A stretch of 64,000 nt of DNA. Source: Deltaproteobacteria bacterium. GTDB taxonomy: Bacteria; Bdellovibrionota_B; Oligoflexia; Oligoflexales; Bog-1112. Below, piece after piece: positions 32,019 to 40,967 of this stretch. Position numbers and translations under genes: made by a program. Where the stretch lies: assembly GCA_020635195.1 (NCBI GenBank), contig JACKAG010000008.1:1-64000 (forward strand), given 5' to 3'. The notes below the pieces were generated by a model, which did no database searches, was not told the DNA's origin, and worked only from the letters and a program-made list of their open reading frames with translations. Every line of letters starts with the position of its first letter. Positions within the stretch are counted from its first letter, which is position 1.

Positions 32019-33764
32019 ATGAATTCATATCATCAGGATCATCAGGATCACCCACTCAGCACAGCTTTGTTTATACCAGCCTGGTGGGTAAAAGCTTTTG
32101 AAAGTACTTTTGATGAAAGTCAGGGCTCTGGCCCTCCTCGCCTTTCAGTTTCTGATATTGCCATATCACCGGCGTACAGTCCTGTGGAAGCTGGCTTTAT
32201 CCCACATATGATCAGCTCATTTCAGTCTCAGCTGATAAAAGAAGGCGTTGTTTCAGAAGTTTATCTGGAATCAAAGCGTTTTACTCAGGCTGTGGGGGTT
32301 CTCTCTCCAAAATCCAGACGAGCTTTACAATGGACTCTGCAAAGTCTTGGAGGAATGCGCCTGTATACAAACAGCTGCAATAATAAAAAATGTGCCATCC
32401 CGCTTTTTGATCAGGAAGTGTGGCATGAACCATCAGAAGGAAAGGGATTTTGTCTGAAGCTTGGTTTATTGCCGTACACCCGGGAGCTGATTTGCGGCTA
32501 CCTTGACGGTTACCAGGAAATTAACCGAAAATTGGCTGGCCAGCCATTATTGCAGGACATCATATCCTTATCAGCACCTTTATGCTTATCCAGGTCTTTA
32601 TGGTCTGAACTACAGGGAATTGAGAGAGTTGTTGCGTTAAACCTGGAAAAAGCTGTTCAGTGGGATCGGAAATGTTTTGGGTTGAATGGAATTTTTGGTG
32701 AACAGGTAGATATTTTGCTCGCATTTCAGAGAGATGCCTCCCTTCGTGGGAAGGGAAAACAGTGGAACTTTACAAAACAAATGACTTATCTGAATCGCCT
32801 GGCACAGAAGTTAACGGAGCATGGAAGCCTGTCCCGGATGCATGAAAGCGACTATCTTGCGTTTCATATCCAGGATCAGCCAGCTCAACTGCTTTGGAAA
32901 ATTGCACCAGAAAGATTATACGGTGAGGCTCCTGAGCAATACCGAGATTCTGTGTTCATGCTGTACGAGCAGACAGGAAAGCGGAGCTTTTCCGACGAAC
33001 TCTGGATTCGTCAGCTTCTCCCGAAAGCACAGCATTCACGCTTACAGTCTCTGGAAAAAATTTTTTATATGCTCAGGGATGCTTCTGCAACAGAAGCCAT
33101 CAGAAAGCAGTATCTTGTTCTATCCGAGAATCAATTGCTTCCTGTCTACAAGCTTTACATTGAATGGGCTTTACGTACGGAATTTCCGGATCATGAGAGC
33201 CCTCTTCCGGACCTTGTTCTGAAACGCTTGTCCCATGCCCTTCCGGCATCCGGAGCACTGGAATCCAGCTGGAAATCTGCTTTTGTGGATTTTCAAAAAG
33301 CTTTGCCAGATCTACTGCCGTTTCTGGATGCTCTGCAACAGCAGAAACAGGGAGTTGTGATAACACGAACGATCAGATCCTATGATGAAGATACAGAAAG
33401 GGAGCAGACAACAACCCTCTCTTCTTCCCATCAGACAAACAAGCCCTCCTTTCAGCATTCAGACAAGGAAGCCTCTGTCAACCATCAGGAGCTTTTGACT
33501 CCATCAGAAAATCCGCTGTCAGATATAAATGAAGAAAAAGCAGCTGCACTTATCAGGAATCTCCAGAAGAGTAAGCGGCCAGAATATCTTGAACTGATGG
33601 AAGAATACCTGCAATCTCTGGATGAGGGCGGCCGGAAACTAATGTCTGATATCAGGGAAAGGATGCAAGCAGGCATGTTTGAACAGCATATGCATCATAG
33701 ATTAGTGCGGTTTTTCTTGCAAAAAAAGAAAAAAGCAGAGCTTAACAGGTATGAGAAATCTTGA
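32019..33764 (+). CDS. Large cytoplasmic protein of unknown function
   Basis: A 581-residue product without signal peptide or membrane segments; it is the third gene of the operon. The N-terminal part (1-130) has FIPAWWVKAFESTF and a segment on a Cys-rich loop (LYTNSCNNKKCAIPLFD). The middle (about 150-420) is helical. Near 440-500 is a polar, His/Ser/Gln-rich linker, and the end (500-581) is a helical, charged domain (EEKAAALIRNLQKSKRPEYL; FFLQKKKKAELNR). I recognise no family. Co-transcription with two envelope proteins is implied by spacing (55 bases to the lipoprotein gene). Confidence 0.6.
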   Translation: MNSYHQDHQDHPLSTALFIPAWWVKAFESTFDESQGSGPPRLSVSDIAISPAYSPVEAGFIPHMISSFQSQLIKEGVVSEVYLESKRFTQAVGVLSPKSRRALQWTLQSLGGMRLYTNSCNNKKCAIPLFDQEVWHEPSEGKGFCLKLGLLPYTRELICGYLDGYQEINRKLAGQPLLQDIISLSAPLCLSRSLWSELQGIERVVALNLEKAVQWDRKCFGLNGIFGEQVDILLAFQRDASLRGKGKQWNFTKQMTYLNRLAQKLTEHGSLSRMHESDYLAFHIQDQPAQLLWKIAPERLYGEAPEQYRDSVFMLYEQTGKRSFSDELWIRQLLPKAQHSRLQSLEKIFYMLRDASATEAIRKQYLVLSENQLLPVYKLYIEWALRTEFPDHESPLPDLVLKRLSHALPASGALESSWKSAFVDFQKALPDLLPFLDALQQQKQGVVITRTIRSYDEDTEREQTTTLSSSHQTNKPSFQHSDKEASVNHQELLTPSENPLSDINEEKAAALIRNLQKSKRPEYLELMEEYLQSLDEGGRKLMSDIRERMQAGMFEQHMHHRLVRFFLQKKKKAELNRYEKS

Positions 33765-33846
33765 TTTTAAGATCTTTCCGGCTCATAAGAAAGCTCATGA
33801 GTCATTCAAAATATGACTAAAACATAAAAAATAATACGTTTGCACC

Positions 33847-33874
33847 TTGACCTCTTTAAAATTCTCGCTATATT
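33847..33874 (+). promoter_or_regulatory. Promoter of histone-like gene
   Basis: -35 TTGACC (33847-33852), 16-base spacer, -10 TATATT (33869-33874). Leader about 100 bases to ATG 33984. Confidence 0.5.
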
Positions 33875-33983
33875 GTTATACGCGTTCATCAAAAAAGCGC
33901 AGAAAGCTTGATTTTTGCCGCAGCTAAATTTATTTTCTAGGTTGAGAAGTATTTAGCAGGCTTTTAACTAAGAGGTGTCGTCA

Positions 33984-34454
33984 ATGGTCCGCAAGAAGAA
34001 AACCGTCCGAAAGACAAAAACTACTGCCAAAGCAAAAAAGAAAACAACAGCGAAAAAAACAAAAACAACAACAACCAAAAAGAAAGTAACAACGAGATCT
34101 TCAGCCCGTGTTGATCTTGCTATGCCTGTCTCTAAAGTGGCTCAAAAAACCAAAAAAGCCAGAACAAAGAGCGAAATCTTTGGAATCCTTGCAGAATCCA
34201 GTGGTTTTTCAAAGAAAGAAATCGCTGCATTGTTTGAAAATCTGCAAGAGCTGATCAACATGGATCTAAGCAGCAGAGGCCCTGGAATCTTTAATTTCCC
34301 AGGTCTCATGAAAATTGTCCGGGTTAAAAAAGCTGCAACAAAAGCAAGAAAAGGCATTAACCCATTTACAAAAGAACCCATGATGTTTAAAGCGAAGCCA
34401 GCCAGAAACGTCATTAAGATCCGAGCCATGAAGGGCCTGAAAGAGATGGTTTAA
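33984..34454 (+). CDS. HU-like DNA-binding protein with lysine-rich N-terminal tail
   Basis: Nucleoid-associated protein. From ATG 33984 (AGAGGT seven bases upstream) the product is 156 residues. Residues 1-45 are almost only Lys, Thr, Ala and Arg, like an unstructured histone tail. The rest is an HU/IHF-type fold: TKSEIFGILAESSGFSKKEI (helices), then GPGIFNFPGLMKIVRVKK and GINPFTKEPMMFKAKPARNV, which is the DNA-binding arm pattern of HU (Gly-x-Asn-Pro-x-Thr). HU proteins with long basic tails are known in delta-type proteobacteria and some others; the tail here is N-terminal. The stop overlaps the convergent permease gene by four bases. Confidence 0.88.
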   Translation: MVRKKKTVRKTKTTAKAKKKTTAKKTKTTTTKKKVTTRSSARVDLAMPVSKVAQKTKKARTKSEIFGILAESSGFSKKEIAALFENLQELINMDLSSRGPGIFNFPGLMKIVRVKKAATKARKGINPFTKEPMMFKAKPARNVIKIRAMKGLKEMV

Positions 34455-35296
34455 GACCTGCTCTTTGGATCAAGACTATCTCTCAATGCATCACCCAGAA
34501 AATTAAATGCAAGTACAAGCAACAGGATCATACTTCCCGGAGCAATACTCAGATACGGAGCTTCGGTAAGGACTGTTCTTCCCTGATTAAGCAGCCCCCC
34601 CCATGTGGGGAGGCCTGCTGTATTTCCGATACCAAGAAAACTCAGGCTTGCTTCTGTCAGGATGATTCCTGACAGTGAAAAAGCGATGGTGATCACGACC
34701 GGTGGAACAATCGAAGGAAAAATATGTCGCAACAGAATATGCTGGTTATCTGAGCCAAGCGCTTTTGCTGCCTGAATATGCTCTCTTTCTCTCAGACTCA
34801 GAACCTGAGCACGGACAATCCGGGTAATTCCGGTCCATCCGGTTGCCGCAATCGCAAAGATGATTGTAGTCATTCCGGGTTCAAAAAGAGACGCAAGGGC
34901 CATGGTCAACAGAATTCCCGGAAATGCCATAAAAACATCAACCATTCGCATAATAAAAGATTCGGGGATTCCACGAAAATAACCAGCGATCAGGCCCAGA
35001 GCCACTCCGATCAGGCTTGTCAAGAAAACAGTAATAAAAGCAATATATAGAGATATCTTTGCCCCTGCAAGAATACTAAAAAAAACGTCCCGTCCATAAA
35101 GATCGCATCCGAGAATATGCCCAGGACCCGGAGGAAGCAACCGCTGCTCCAGGACGACTTTATCGAAATCAGCCGGAATCACAAAAGGCCCTATCATTGC
35201 CATGATGATAATGATGATCAAAATGACTGCACCGGAGAAAGCAGCAGGAGAACTAAACAGCCCTTTTGCCGTTTTTGGAAATAGACAGATTTGCAT
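34451..35296 (-). CDS. ABC transporter permease, DppC/OppC type
   Basis: Inner-membrane permease of a peptide/nickel-type ABC importer. The 281-residue protein has six predicted helices, the N-terminal start of the DppC family, LLPPGPGHILGCDLYGRDVF (diagnostic: GTD-x-x-GRD-like) and the ATPase-contact loop EREHIQAAKALGSDNQHI. GSMILLLVLAFNFLGDALRD near the end is typical. It is coupled with the DppB-type gene upstream (one base spacer). The matching substrate-binding protein and ATPases are absent from this neighbourhood. Confidence 0.92.
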   Translation of the reverse strand: MQICLFPKTAKGLFSSPAAFSGAVILIIIIIMAMIGPFVIPADFDKVVLEQRLLPPGPGHILGCDLYGRDVFFSILAGAKISLYIAFITVFLTSLIGVALGLIAGYFRGIPESFIMRMVDVFMAFPGILLTMALASLFEPGMTTIIFAIAATGWTGITRIVRAQVLSLREREHIQAAKALGSDNQHILLRHIFPSIVPPVVITIAFSLSGIILTEASLSFLGIGNTAGLPTWGGLLNQGRTVLTEAPYLSIAPGSMILLLVLAFNFLGDALRDSLDPKSRS

Positions 35297-35297
35297 A

Positions 35298-36233
35298 TCA
35301 GGAGTCCTCGGATCGGTACAGGCTGATTCTGGGATCTATGTATGCATAAGCGAGATCAGTCAGCAGATTAACCAGAAGGTAGCTGAATGAAAAAAACAAG
35401 ACACATCCCTGCACGAGTGGATAGTCACGCTGCCCGAGCCCATCAAGCATAAGCGAACCTAAACCAGGCCAGTCGAATATTTTTTCTGTTATCACAGCCC
35501 CTGTCAGAAGAACTCCAAACTGAAGCCCAATAACGGAAATCAGAGGAAGAGCTGCATTACCCATGACATGTACAGCCATGATAAGCACATGACGCTGTCC
35601 TTTTGCTTTTGCCGTACGTATATAATCTTCTTTGAGGCATTCGAGAACAGAGTTTCTTGTCATACGGCTCAGAATGGCAGCTAACGACGTTCCCAGTGTC
35701 AGAACAGGCAGGATATAGCTGCTCAGACCACTTCTGTCAGAAACAGGGAGCCAGCCCAGAGTCAGAGAAAAAATCAGAATCAGCATAGGCCCAAGCCAGA
35801 AATTTGGGACGGCAACACCTAACATGGAAAAAGTCATGATCATCAGATCAGATTTTTTGCCTTTACAAAGGGCGCTCATGATTCCGCTTGGTATACTTAT
35901 GAGAATGGCTGTTATAATAGCAAGGATAGCCAACTCTACGGTCGGAAAAATTCGCTGAGCAATCAGGCTGGATACGGGCTTATGATAAATGAGTGAATTT
36001 TGCAGATCTCCCCTGCAAACACCAGATAAATACTTCAGAAATTGTTGCCAGATAGGGAGATCAAGCCCAAGCTGCTGGCTAAGAAGCTGTTTTTCTTCGA
36101 GGCTCGCAAACTCTCCCAGAAGGGAGTCCACAGGATCGCCTGGGATAGCGTGGATCATCAGGGAGACAACAGTAACAACCCCCAGGGCCGTGGGAATTGT
36201 CAGAAAAAGTCTTCTCAGGATAAAAAGCAGCAT
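35298..36233 (-). CDS. ABC transporter permease, DppB/OppB type
   Basis: Partner of the DppC-type permease. From ATG 36233 the product is 311 residues with the N-terminal family block LFILRRLFLTIPTALGVVTV, PGDPVDSLLGEF, LGLDLPIWQQFLKYLSGV, and the ATPase-contact loop LKEDYIRTAKAKGQRH. Six helices. A longer start at 36317 gives an unneeded basic extension. AGGT lies weakly upstream of ATG 36233. Substrate could be oligopeptide, dipeptide or metal complex; not decidable from the permease. Confidence 0.92.
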   Translation of the reverse strand: MLLFILRRLFLTIPTALGVVTVVSLMIHAIPGDPVDSLLGEFASLEEKQLLSQQLGLDLPIWQQFLKYLSGVCRGDLQNSLIYHKPVSSLIAQRIFPTVELAILAIITAILISIPSGIMSALCKGKKSDLMIMTFSMLGVAVPNFWLGPMLILIFSLTLGWLPVSDRSGLSSYILPVLTLGTSLAAILSRMTRNSVLECLKEDYIRTAKAKGQRHVLIMAVHVMGNAALPLISVIGLQFGVLLTGAVITEKIFDWPGLGSLMLDGLGQRDYPLVQGCVLFFSFSYLLVNLLTDLAYAYIDPRISLYRSEDS

Positions 36234-36830
36234 AGAAACCTGCTGAGTCAAATAGATTGAGATTATCTGCCGTAAATAACCGGGAACTGTGGCTATTTTA
36301 CATGATAATGTTAACATAGCTTATGAAAGTATCGATTGCACCGAGAAAAAGAAGGTGGCTTAGCAACTATTCTCCGGGAAAAGGCGCTGTCGGGACGCCC
36401 TGGGGATCGCTCTGGCCTTCATGATGCAGAAAAGCGCTTGCGTTTCAGATCGTCAGGATGTACCAAAAAGATCGCCCTGATCGAATTACAGAGGCGACCT
36501 CTTAATTTAGCGTTAGCGCCTGTTTCAGTCACGATAAAAACTGATGTTTCTGGCTATCTGATTTGGATGATTTAAGCTGATTTTTTAGTTGGTTACTTTG
36601 AGAGTGTCAGCGATTTTATCTTTTTACTGCACTTGTTATTCTGATCTCCGTAAAGCCGGGGATAGAATGCTTCAGATAAGCAGCGGGATATCATCCTCGG
36701 TTAATTTTGGATACTATTTTGAATTTTAATGACGATTCAGATCGGTCCCAAGTGATCATGTGATCCGGATACCCTTGGGTATCTTTTTATAACAAGCTGA
36801 TATTATTCTATATCTGCATAAGGACTCATT
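36234..36830. other. Long non-coding stretch, divergent promoters
   Basis: About 600 bases between the permease pair and the Asn/His-rich gene. One frame (36336-36575, 79 codons) is open but has no ribosome-binding site and no recognisable content. The section 36370-36520 is GC-richer with several short complementary segments and could encode an RNA, but I cannot assign one. Confidence 0.35.
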
Positions 36831-37394
36831 ATGTACAGCCATCCTCATCACGAAGAAGAAGACGGAAAGACAGAAGAAAAACACACAGATTTTTGCGAGG
36901 TTCAGGATTTGTCATCACAAAAATCTCCGGATCATCATGAAATTCATGGGGAACCGACAGTTCATAGTGATGAACCATCCGGACGCCAGCACAAGGAGCC
37001 TGTCTTTCAGATCAGACTCTCCAGAGCATTACACAGAAAGCTTTTGAGCAAAGCTCAGGCTGAAGGAGTCAGCCCTCAGGATCTGGCAAGGGAGCTTTTA
37101 TCGGAAGGTCTTGTCCTCAGAGCCTGGGAAATTATTGAGCGAAAGCAGGCCATGCGGAGTCCTGCGAATCATACGAACCAGTTTAGCCAGAACGGACATA
37201 ACCGTCAGCAAACTAAAGGTTATCGAAATCATAACTCACAAAATAATCATAATCATAGTCGTAACAGACAAAATCATTATAATGGCCATTCTTCGGGGCC
37301 TGGTCATAATCGGCGAGGAAACTTCAATCATATCCTCGAAGACAGCGCTAATTTTATGGAGTATGTGCGAAGCCAGGAAAAGAAAAATCTATAA
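36831..37394 (+). CDS. Protein with RHH-like middle and Asn/His-rich tail
   Basis: The 187-residue product has three parts: an acidic, His/Glu-rich head (1-60); a compact middle around 62-105, PVFQIRLSRALHRKLLSKAQ then GVSPQDLARELLSEGLVLRA, which has the strand-helix-helix layout of ribbon-helix-helix or CopG-like regulators; and a long low-complexity region (about 113-170) rich in Asn, His, Gln, Arg. The last 17 residues (SANFMEYVRSQEKKNL) look folded. It lies 25 bases before speE. A polycation- or RNA-binding role is possible; the His clusters could bind metal. No family recognised beyond the RHH suggestion. Confidence 0.55.
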   Translation: MYSHPHHEEEDGKTEEKHTDFCEVQDLSSQKSPDHHEIHGEPTVHSDEPSGRQHKEPVFQIRLSRALHRKLLSKAQAEGVSPQDLARELLSEGLVLRAWEIIERKQAMRSPANHTNQFSQNGHNRQQTKGYRNHNSQNNHNHSRNRQNHYNGHSSGPGHNRRGNFNHILEDSANFMEYVRSQEKKNL

Positions 37395-37419
37395 TAACAT
37401 AATATTACAGAGAATTGAT

Positions 37420-38262
37420 ATGACCCATTGGTACACAGAGAGTTATGGTGATTCGTTAAAATATAGTTTCGCCTGCAAAAATGTTCTTTTTGACGAACAG
37501 TCCCCTTACCAGAGAGTTCAGGTATTTGAAACTCAGGCTTATGGCCGTATGTTGGTTATTGATGAATGCGTGATGCTAACGGATGATGATGAATTCGTTT
37601 ATCACGAGATGATTTCTCATATACCCGCCTGTTATCATAAGGACCCCAGAGTCGCGGTTGTCATTGGCGGGGGAGATGGGGGCACTGTCAGGGAACTCTT
37701 GAAATATCCCGGGATTGAAAAAGTTGTCCTGTGTGAAATCGATAAAATGGTGGTTGATGCCAGCCGACAGTTTTTTCCAGGCGTCGCAGGAAAACTGGAT
37801 GATCCGCGAGTAGATCTGCGGATCGGGGATGGAGTTGCTTATATTCAGGAGCTAAAGAATTTTGCAGATCTGATTATTGTTGATTCAACCGATCCGGTGG
37901 GACCGGGAGAAGGCTTATTTACGAAAGCATTTTATCAGTCTGTCAGAAACGCTTTGAAACCGGGCGGACTGATGGTTGCTCAATCAGAGTCCCCATGGGA
38001 TAAGCCTGAATTTCTGCGTCGTATTTATGATAATATAGCTGGTGGTTTTTCTTACATCAGACCCTATATAGCTCCTGTTCCAACATATCCTCGTGGCTGT
38101 TGGTCCTGGATGCTGGCCTCCGGAGAAGAACTTTCGGACCATGCTTTTCAACAGGAAAGGTTTGAAACCGTCCGGGAAGGCTGTCTTTATCTGACAGAAG
38201 CCTCTGCCCGATCATGTTTTTCATTGCCGGCCTTCTATCGTCGAAAGCTCGGGCTGCTATAA
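37420..38262 (+). CDS. speE: Spermidine synthase
   Basis: Transfers aminopropyl from decarboxylated S-adenosylmethionine to putrescine. From ATG 37420 the product is 280 residues, the normal size. Motifs: YQRVQVFETQAYGRMLVID, DEFVYHEMISHIP, the nucleotide loop VIGGGDGGTVRE, CEIDKMVVD, and the active-site loop IIVDSTDPVGPGEGLF with catalytic Asp. The C-terminus RPYIAPVPTYPRGCWSWMLAS is typical. An upstream extension to 37111 is a shadow of the preceding gene. No speD nearby. Confidence 0.96.
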   Translation: MTHWYTESYGDSLKYSFACKNVLFDEQSPYQRVQVFETQAYGRMLVIDECVMLTDDDEFVYHEMISHIPACYHKDPRVAVVIGGGDGGTVRELLKYPGIEKVVLCEIDKMVVDASRQFFPGVAGKLDDPRVDLRIGDGVAYIQELKNFADLIIVDSTDPVGPGEGLFTKAFYQSVRNALKPGGLMVAQSESPWDKPEFLRRIYDNIAGGFSYIRPYIAPVPTYPRGCWSWMLASGEELSDHAFQQERFETVREGCLYLTEASARSCFSLPAFYRRKLGLL

Positions 38263-38317
38263 ATTCCTTATACTCCCGTGGGCACAGAGCAGATCGATTC
38301 CTGTTTCTTCAGGATTC

Positions 38318-38872
38318 TCATGACCGGAAGATATTTTGCCGGTAATAGATCAGCTCCCTGATGCTTTCTTCAATATCATCCAGAGCTCTGTGCGCCTCTT
38401 TTTTCTCAAAGTGAGGCAGTTCTTTAAACCATAGTTTGCTCAGAATTTTAACAGAACTCACGTCAAGCATCCGATAGTGGAGATACTGATCCAGAGCTGG
38501 CATATGTCGGGCGATAAAGCGTCTGTCCTGCCATATTGAGTTTCCGCACAGAACGCCCTCCCGGGGAGGGATCAACTTTTTGATAAACGCAAGAGTCAGA
38601 GCTTCTGCCTGACTGGTCCCGATATCAGATGCTCTGACTTTTGGAAGCAGTCCGGATTTGCGGTGTTGTTTCTGATTCCACTCGTCCATTCTGTTCAGTG
38701 TGCCCTCATCCTGATGGATGACAAGGCAAGGCCCTTGCTGGATAAGAGAAAGATCATTGTCAGTAATAATAGTTGCGATTTCAAGGATATGATCTGTTTC
38801 CGGATTGAGCCCGGTCATCTCAAGATCCATCCAGATGAGGCGGGGGGAAGGAGCTGCTATCGGTGGAGCCAT
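38318..38872 (-). CDS. orn: Oligoribonuclease
   Basis: DEDDh 3'-5' exoribonuclease that removes RNA of 2-5 nucleotides (and pGpG from c-di-GMP breakdown). The 184-residue protein has the acidic sites in LIWMDLEMTGLNPETD, CGNSIWQDRRFIARHMP, and HRALDDIEESIRELIYY with the catalytic His and Asp. ATG 38872 with a 12-residue N-terminal extension of Ala/Pro. Convergent with speE. In this window a PilZ protein 1.6 kb away also relates to c-di-GMP, but no operon link exists. Confidence 0.96.
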   Translation of the reverse strand: MAPPIAAPSPRLIWMDLEMTGLNPETDHILEIATIITDNDLSLIQQGPCLVIHQDEGTLNRMDEWNQKQHRKSGLLPKVRASDIGTSQAEALTLAFIKKLIPPREGVLCGNSIWQDRRFIARHMPALDQYLHYRMLDVSSVKILSKLWFKELPHFEKKEAHRALDDIEESIRELIYYRQNIFRS

Positions 38873-39277
38873 AACACTGAGCCTTTCTTGTTGTTTCTGT
38901 AAATCACTGGATACGCAGGACGCTTACCGCGCTCTTCAGAAGCGCAACTATAGCAAATCCACAGGCATTCTGAAAAATTTTGTTTGAAAATTCAGACAGA
39001 TCATAATAAGTGCTGCCAGAGCATGGCATAGATCCAGAGAGACTTTCAAGAGCATCTGTATACTGGCATGTTGAGGAGGCTATGATGCGGCAGCGTTTTC
39101 CAGAAACATCTGCAAAACGACTCAGGACAAATAGACTTTAATGAAGGAAATCGATAAGATAAACAGATCCCCACGTCATTTCAGATCTGTGGAGATATTC
39201 AGGCTCATCTCTCTTTCATACTTTGTCAGGTAGCCTGGAAGAATCTTTTTGATGATCAGCAACACGCAGGAGAGCTT
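38873..39277. other. Intergenic stretch with a possible micro-ORF
   Basis: About 400 bases between divergent orn and the DsbA-like gene. Mostly no signal, except a strong GAGGAGG (39073-39079) before a 19-codon frame at 39082-39141. The segment 39159-39192 has short complementary pieces (ACAGATC and GATCTGT). Confidence 0.35.
39082..39141 (+). CDS. Candidate 19-residue leader or microprotein
   Basis: Two ATGs in a row at 39082 and 39085 follow GAGGAGG (39073-39079), the second at a proper five-base distance. The product MMRQRFPETSAKRLRTNRL is basic. A real ribosome-binding site on a tiny frame upstream of the dsbA-like gene might make it a leader peptide. Weak evidence. Confidence 0.25.
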   Translation: MMRQRFPETSAKRLRTNRL

Positions 39278-40369
39278 ATGAAGCAGATGTATTTTTGGCT
39301 TGTGACAAACATCATGATGTTGAGCGGAATGGCTCATACGAACCTGCTTTATGGCAGAGGGAGCGATCTTGCTCCAGCGTTTGAAATTTATGGCCAGAAA
39401 ACAACCATGGATCAGCTGATAAAACAGGAAAAAGATAAATTTTACCGGTTGGAAAAAGAAAAGTATCAGTTAATTGAGGGGATGGCCAGAGCCGCTTACC
39501 TCGATGCTCACTGGAGCCGGGAAGGCAAGAAAAAGGGCATTAGCGGAGATAAAGCCAGAGAACAATATATGGATCAGCAGGTCCGTGTTTCCGATAAAGA
39601 GATTCGGGAAACACTTGAAAAGTACAAGAGCCATCCAAAACTCAAAGAATTAAGTCAGAAAGAGCAGGAAGAACAGATTAAAAATCTTCTTCGTATGCGG
39701 GGAGAACAAGAAGTCCTCCAGAAACTTCTTGATGAAGGAGAGAAATCAGGGGGACTGAAAATTCTGGCCACAAGACCAGAAGAACCTGTCTATGATGTTC
39801 GCATTACGAAAGACGACCATGTGCGTTTTGGCCCGGGGCATGCGGATATCAGACCTGTTCCCGGGGGCTGCAAAGGAGATGACTGTGCCATTACAGTCGT
39901 TGAATACTCTGAATTTCAGTGTCCATTTTGCTCCCGGGTTTTGCCCGCAGTAAAAAAATTACTGACAGACTATAAAGGTAAAATACGATGGATTGTCAGA
40001 GATTTTCCTCTCAGCTTCCACGACCGAGCTCGTCCTGCTGCGATTGCAGCTAAGTGCGCATCCTATCAGAGTCCTGAAAAATACTGGGCTATGTATGATC
40101 TCCTTTTTGAAAATCAGCAGTCTCTTTCTGAGGCTGACCTGGAACGATATGCATCAGAGATCAAACTGGATATGGATCAGTATAAAGCCTGCCGGACAAA
40201 TTCACAGAAGGCTGAGGCCATGATTGATCACAATATTCAGTCAGGAGCTGCTGTCGGAGTATCCGGAACGCCTGCTTTTATCGTCAATGGCACCGCTCAT
40301 TCCGGCGCCCTGCCTTATGAGGAGTTCAGGCGCATTTTTGAGGAAAAGCTACAGAAGAAAAGCAGTTAA
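39278..40369 (+). CDS. DsbA-family thioredoxin-fold protein with helical N-terminal domain
   Basis: Envelope disulfide enzyme. The 363-residue protein has a signal-like N-terminus (MYFWLVTNIMMLSGMAHT), a charged helical domain (about 40-165: VSDKEIRETLEKY, ELSQKEQEEQIKNLL) recalling the SurA N-terminal chaperone module often fused to such proteins, then a thioredoxin fold with VVEYSEFQCPFCSRVLPAV (CPFC active site), WIVRDFPLSFHDRARPAAI and the cis-Pro loop GVSGTPAFIVNG. ATG 39278 follows AGGAGAG. Oxidase or isomerase cannot be told apart from the motif alone. Localisation periplasmic. Confidence 0.85.
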   Translation: MKQMYFWLVTNIMMLSGMAHTNLLYGRGSDLAPAFEIYGQKTTMDQLIKQEKDKFYRLEKEKYQLIEGMARAAYLDAHWSREGKKKGISGDKAREQYMDQQVRVSDKEIRETLEKYKSHPKLKELSQKEQEEQIKNLLRMRGEQEVLQKLLDEGEKSGGLKILATRPEEPVYDVRITKDDHVRFGPGHADIRPVPGGCKGDDCAITVVEYSEFQCPFCSRVLPAVKKLLTDYKGKIRWIVRDFPLSFHDRARPAAIAAKCASYQSPEKYWAMYDLLFENQQSLSEADLERYASEIKLDMDQYKACRTNSQKAEAMIDHNIQSGAAVGVSGTPAFIVNGTAHSGALPYEEFRRIFEEKLQKKSS

Positions 40370-40504
40370 GCATTTGTCTCCATTTACAGCTGTTTTTTTA
40401 GTAGCTTAACAATGAAGTTTCAAGATTCCGGATGCTGAGCCGATGACACATTCAGATCTTAAGTCTGGCTCATCCGGACTGCTCAGCAAAAGGAACCTGC
40501 GCAC

Positions 40505-40936
40505 GTGTCATCTCGTGATAACAGAAGGGTCATAAGAGTTCATCTGACCCAGCCTCTGACCGTTATCATGGGCTCTATTGGCTCAGATGTTCGCTACAAT
40601 CTGATGACACGTGATATTTCAAATAATGGTTTTTTCCTCGATTTTGAAAAGCCTGGTCGTTTTCCCTTTACTCCGTCAAGTATTATGGAAGTCTGGATGG
40701 ACTTAGGCGGACAGGACCCCATTTTTTTCAATGGTAAAATGGCACGGGTTGTTTATCCGCATGATGATGCAGCTAAAATTTCTGGCCCTGGGATTGCTAT
40801 CAGAATCATTCAGATAGAAACAGATCAGGAAAAAAACCTGCTGGATTACATCGGCGCAAAGAAGGCAGAAATCGAAGATTCTGACAGGGAGGATGATGGT
40901 TCCTCTGACCTTCAGTTTTCCGATATTGCCTCATGA
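40505..40936 (+). CDS. PilZ-domain protein
   Basis: Candidate cyclic-di-GMP receptor. The 143-residue product carries RRVIRV (residues 7-12, RxxxR-like motif) and TRDISNNGFFLDFE, the D/N-x-S-x-x-G motif of PilZ domains, followed by alternating strands (VWMDLGGQDPIFFNGKMARV; PGIAIRIIQIE). The C-terminal tail is acidic. Start GTG 40505 with AAGGA ten bases upstream. No catalytic domain is attached, so it should act as an adaptor. A long perfect hairpin follows the gene. Confidence 0.8.
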   Translation: MSSRDNRRVIRVHLTQPLTVIMGSIGSDVRYNLMTRDISNNGFFLDFEKPGRFPFTPSSIMEVWMDLGGQDPIFFNGKMARVVYPHDDAAKISGPGIAIRIIQIETDQEKNLLDYIGAKKAEIEDSDREDDGSSDLQFSDIAS

Positions 40937-40967
40937 ACAAACAATCTCTTATTTGCCTCTCTTCGCC

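Noticed and set aside
36336..36575. Open frame of 79 codons in the 36.2-36.8 kb gap
   Set aside because: No ribosome-binding site, no similarity I can see, and the region has no codon bias.
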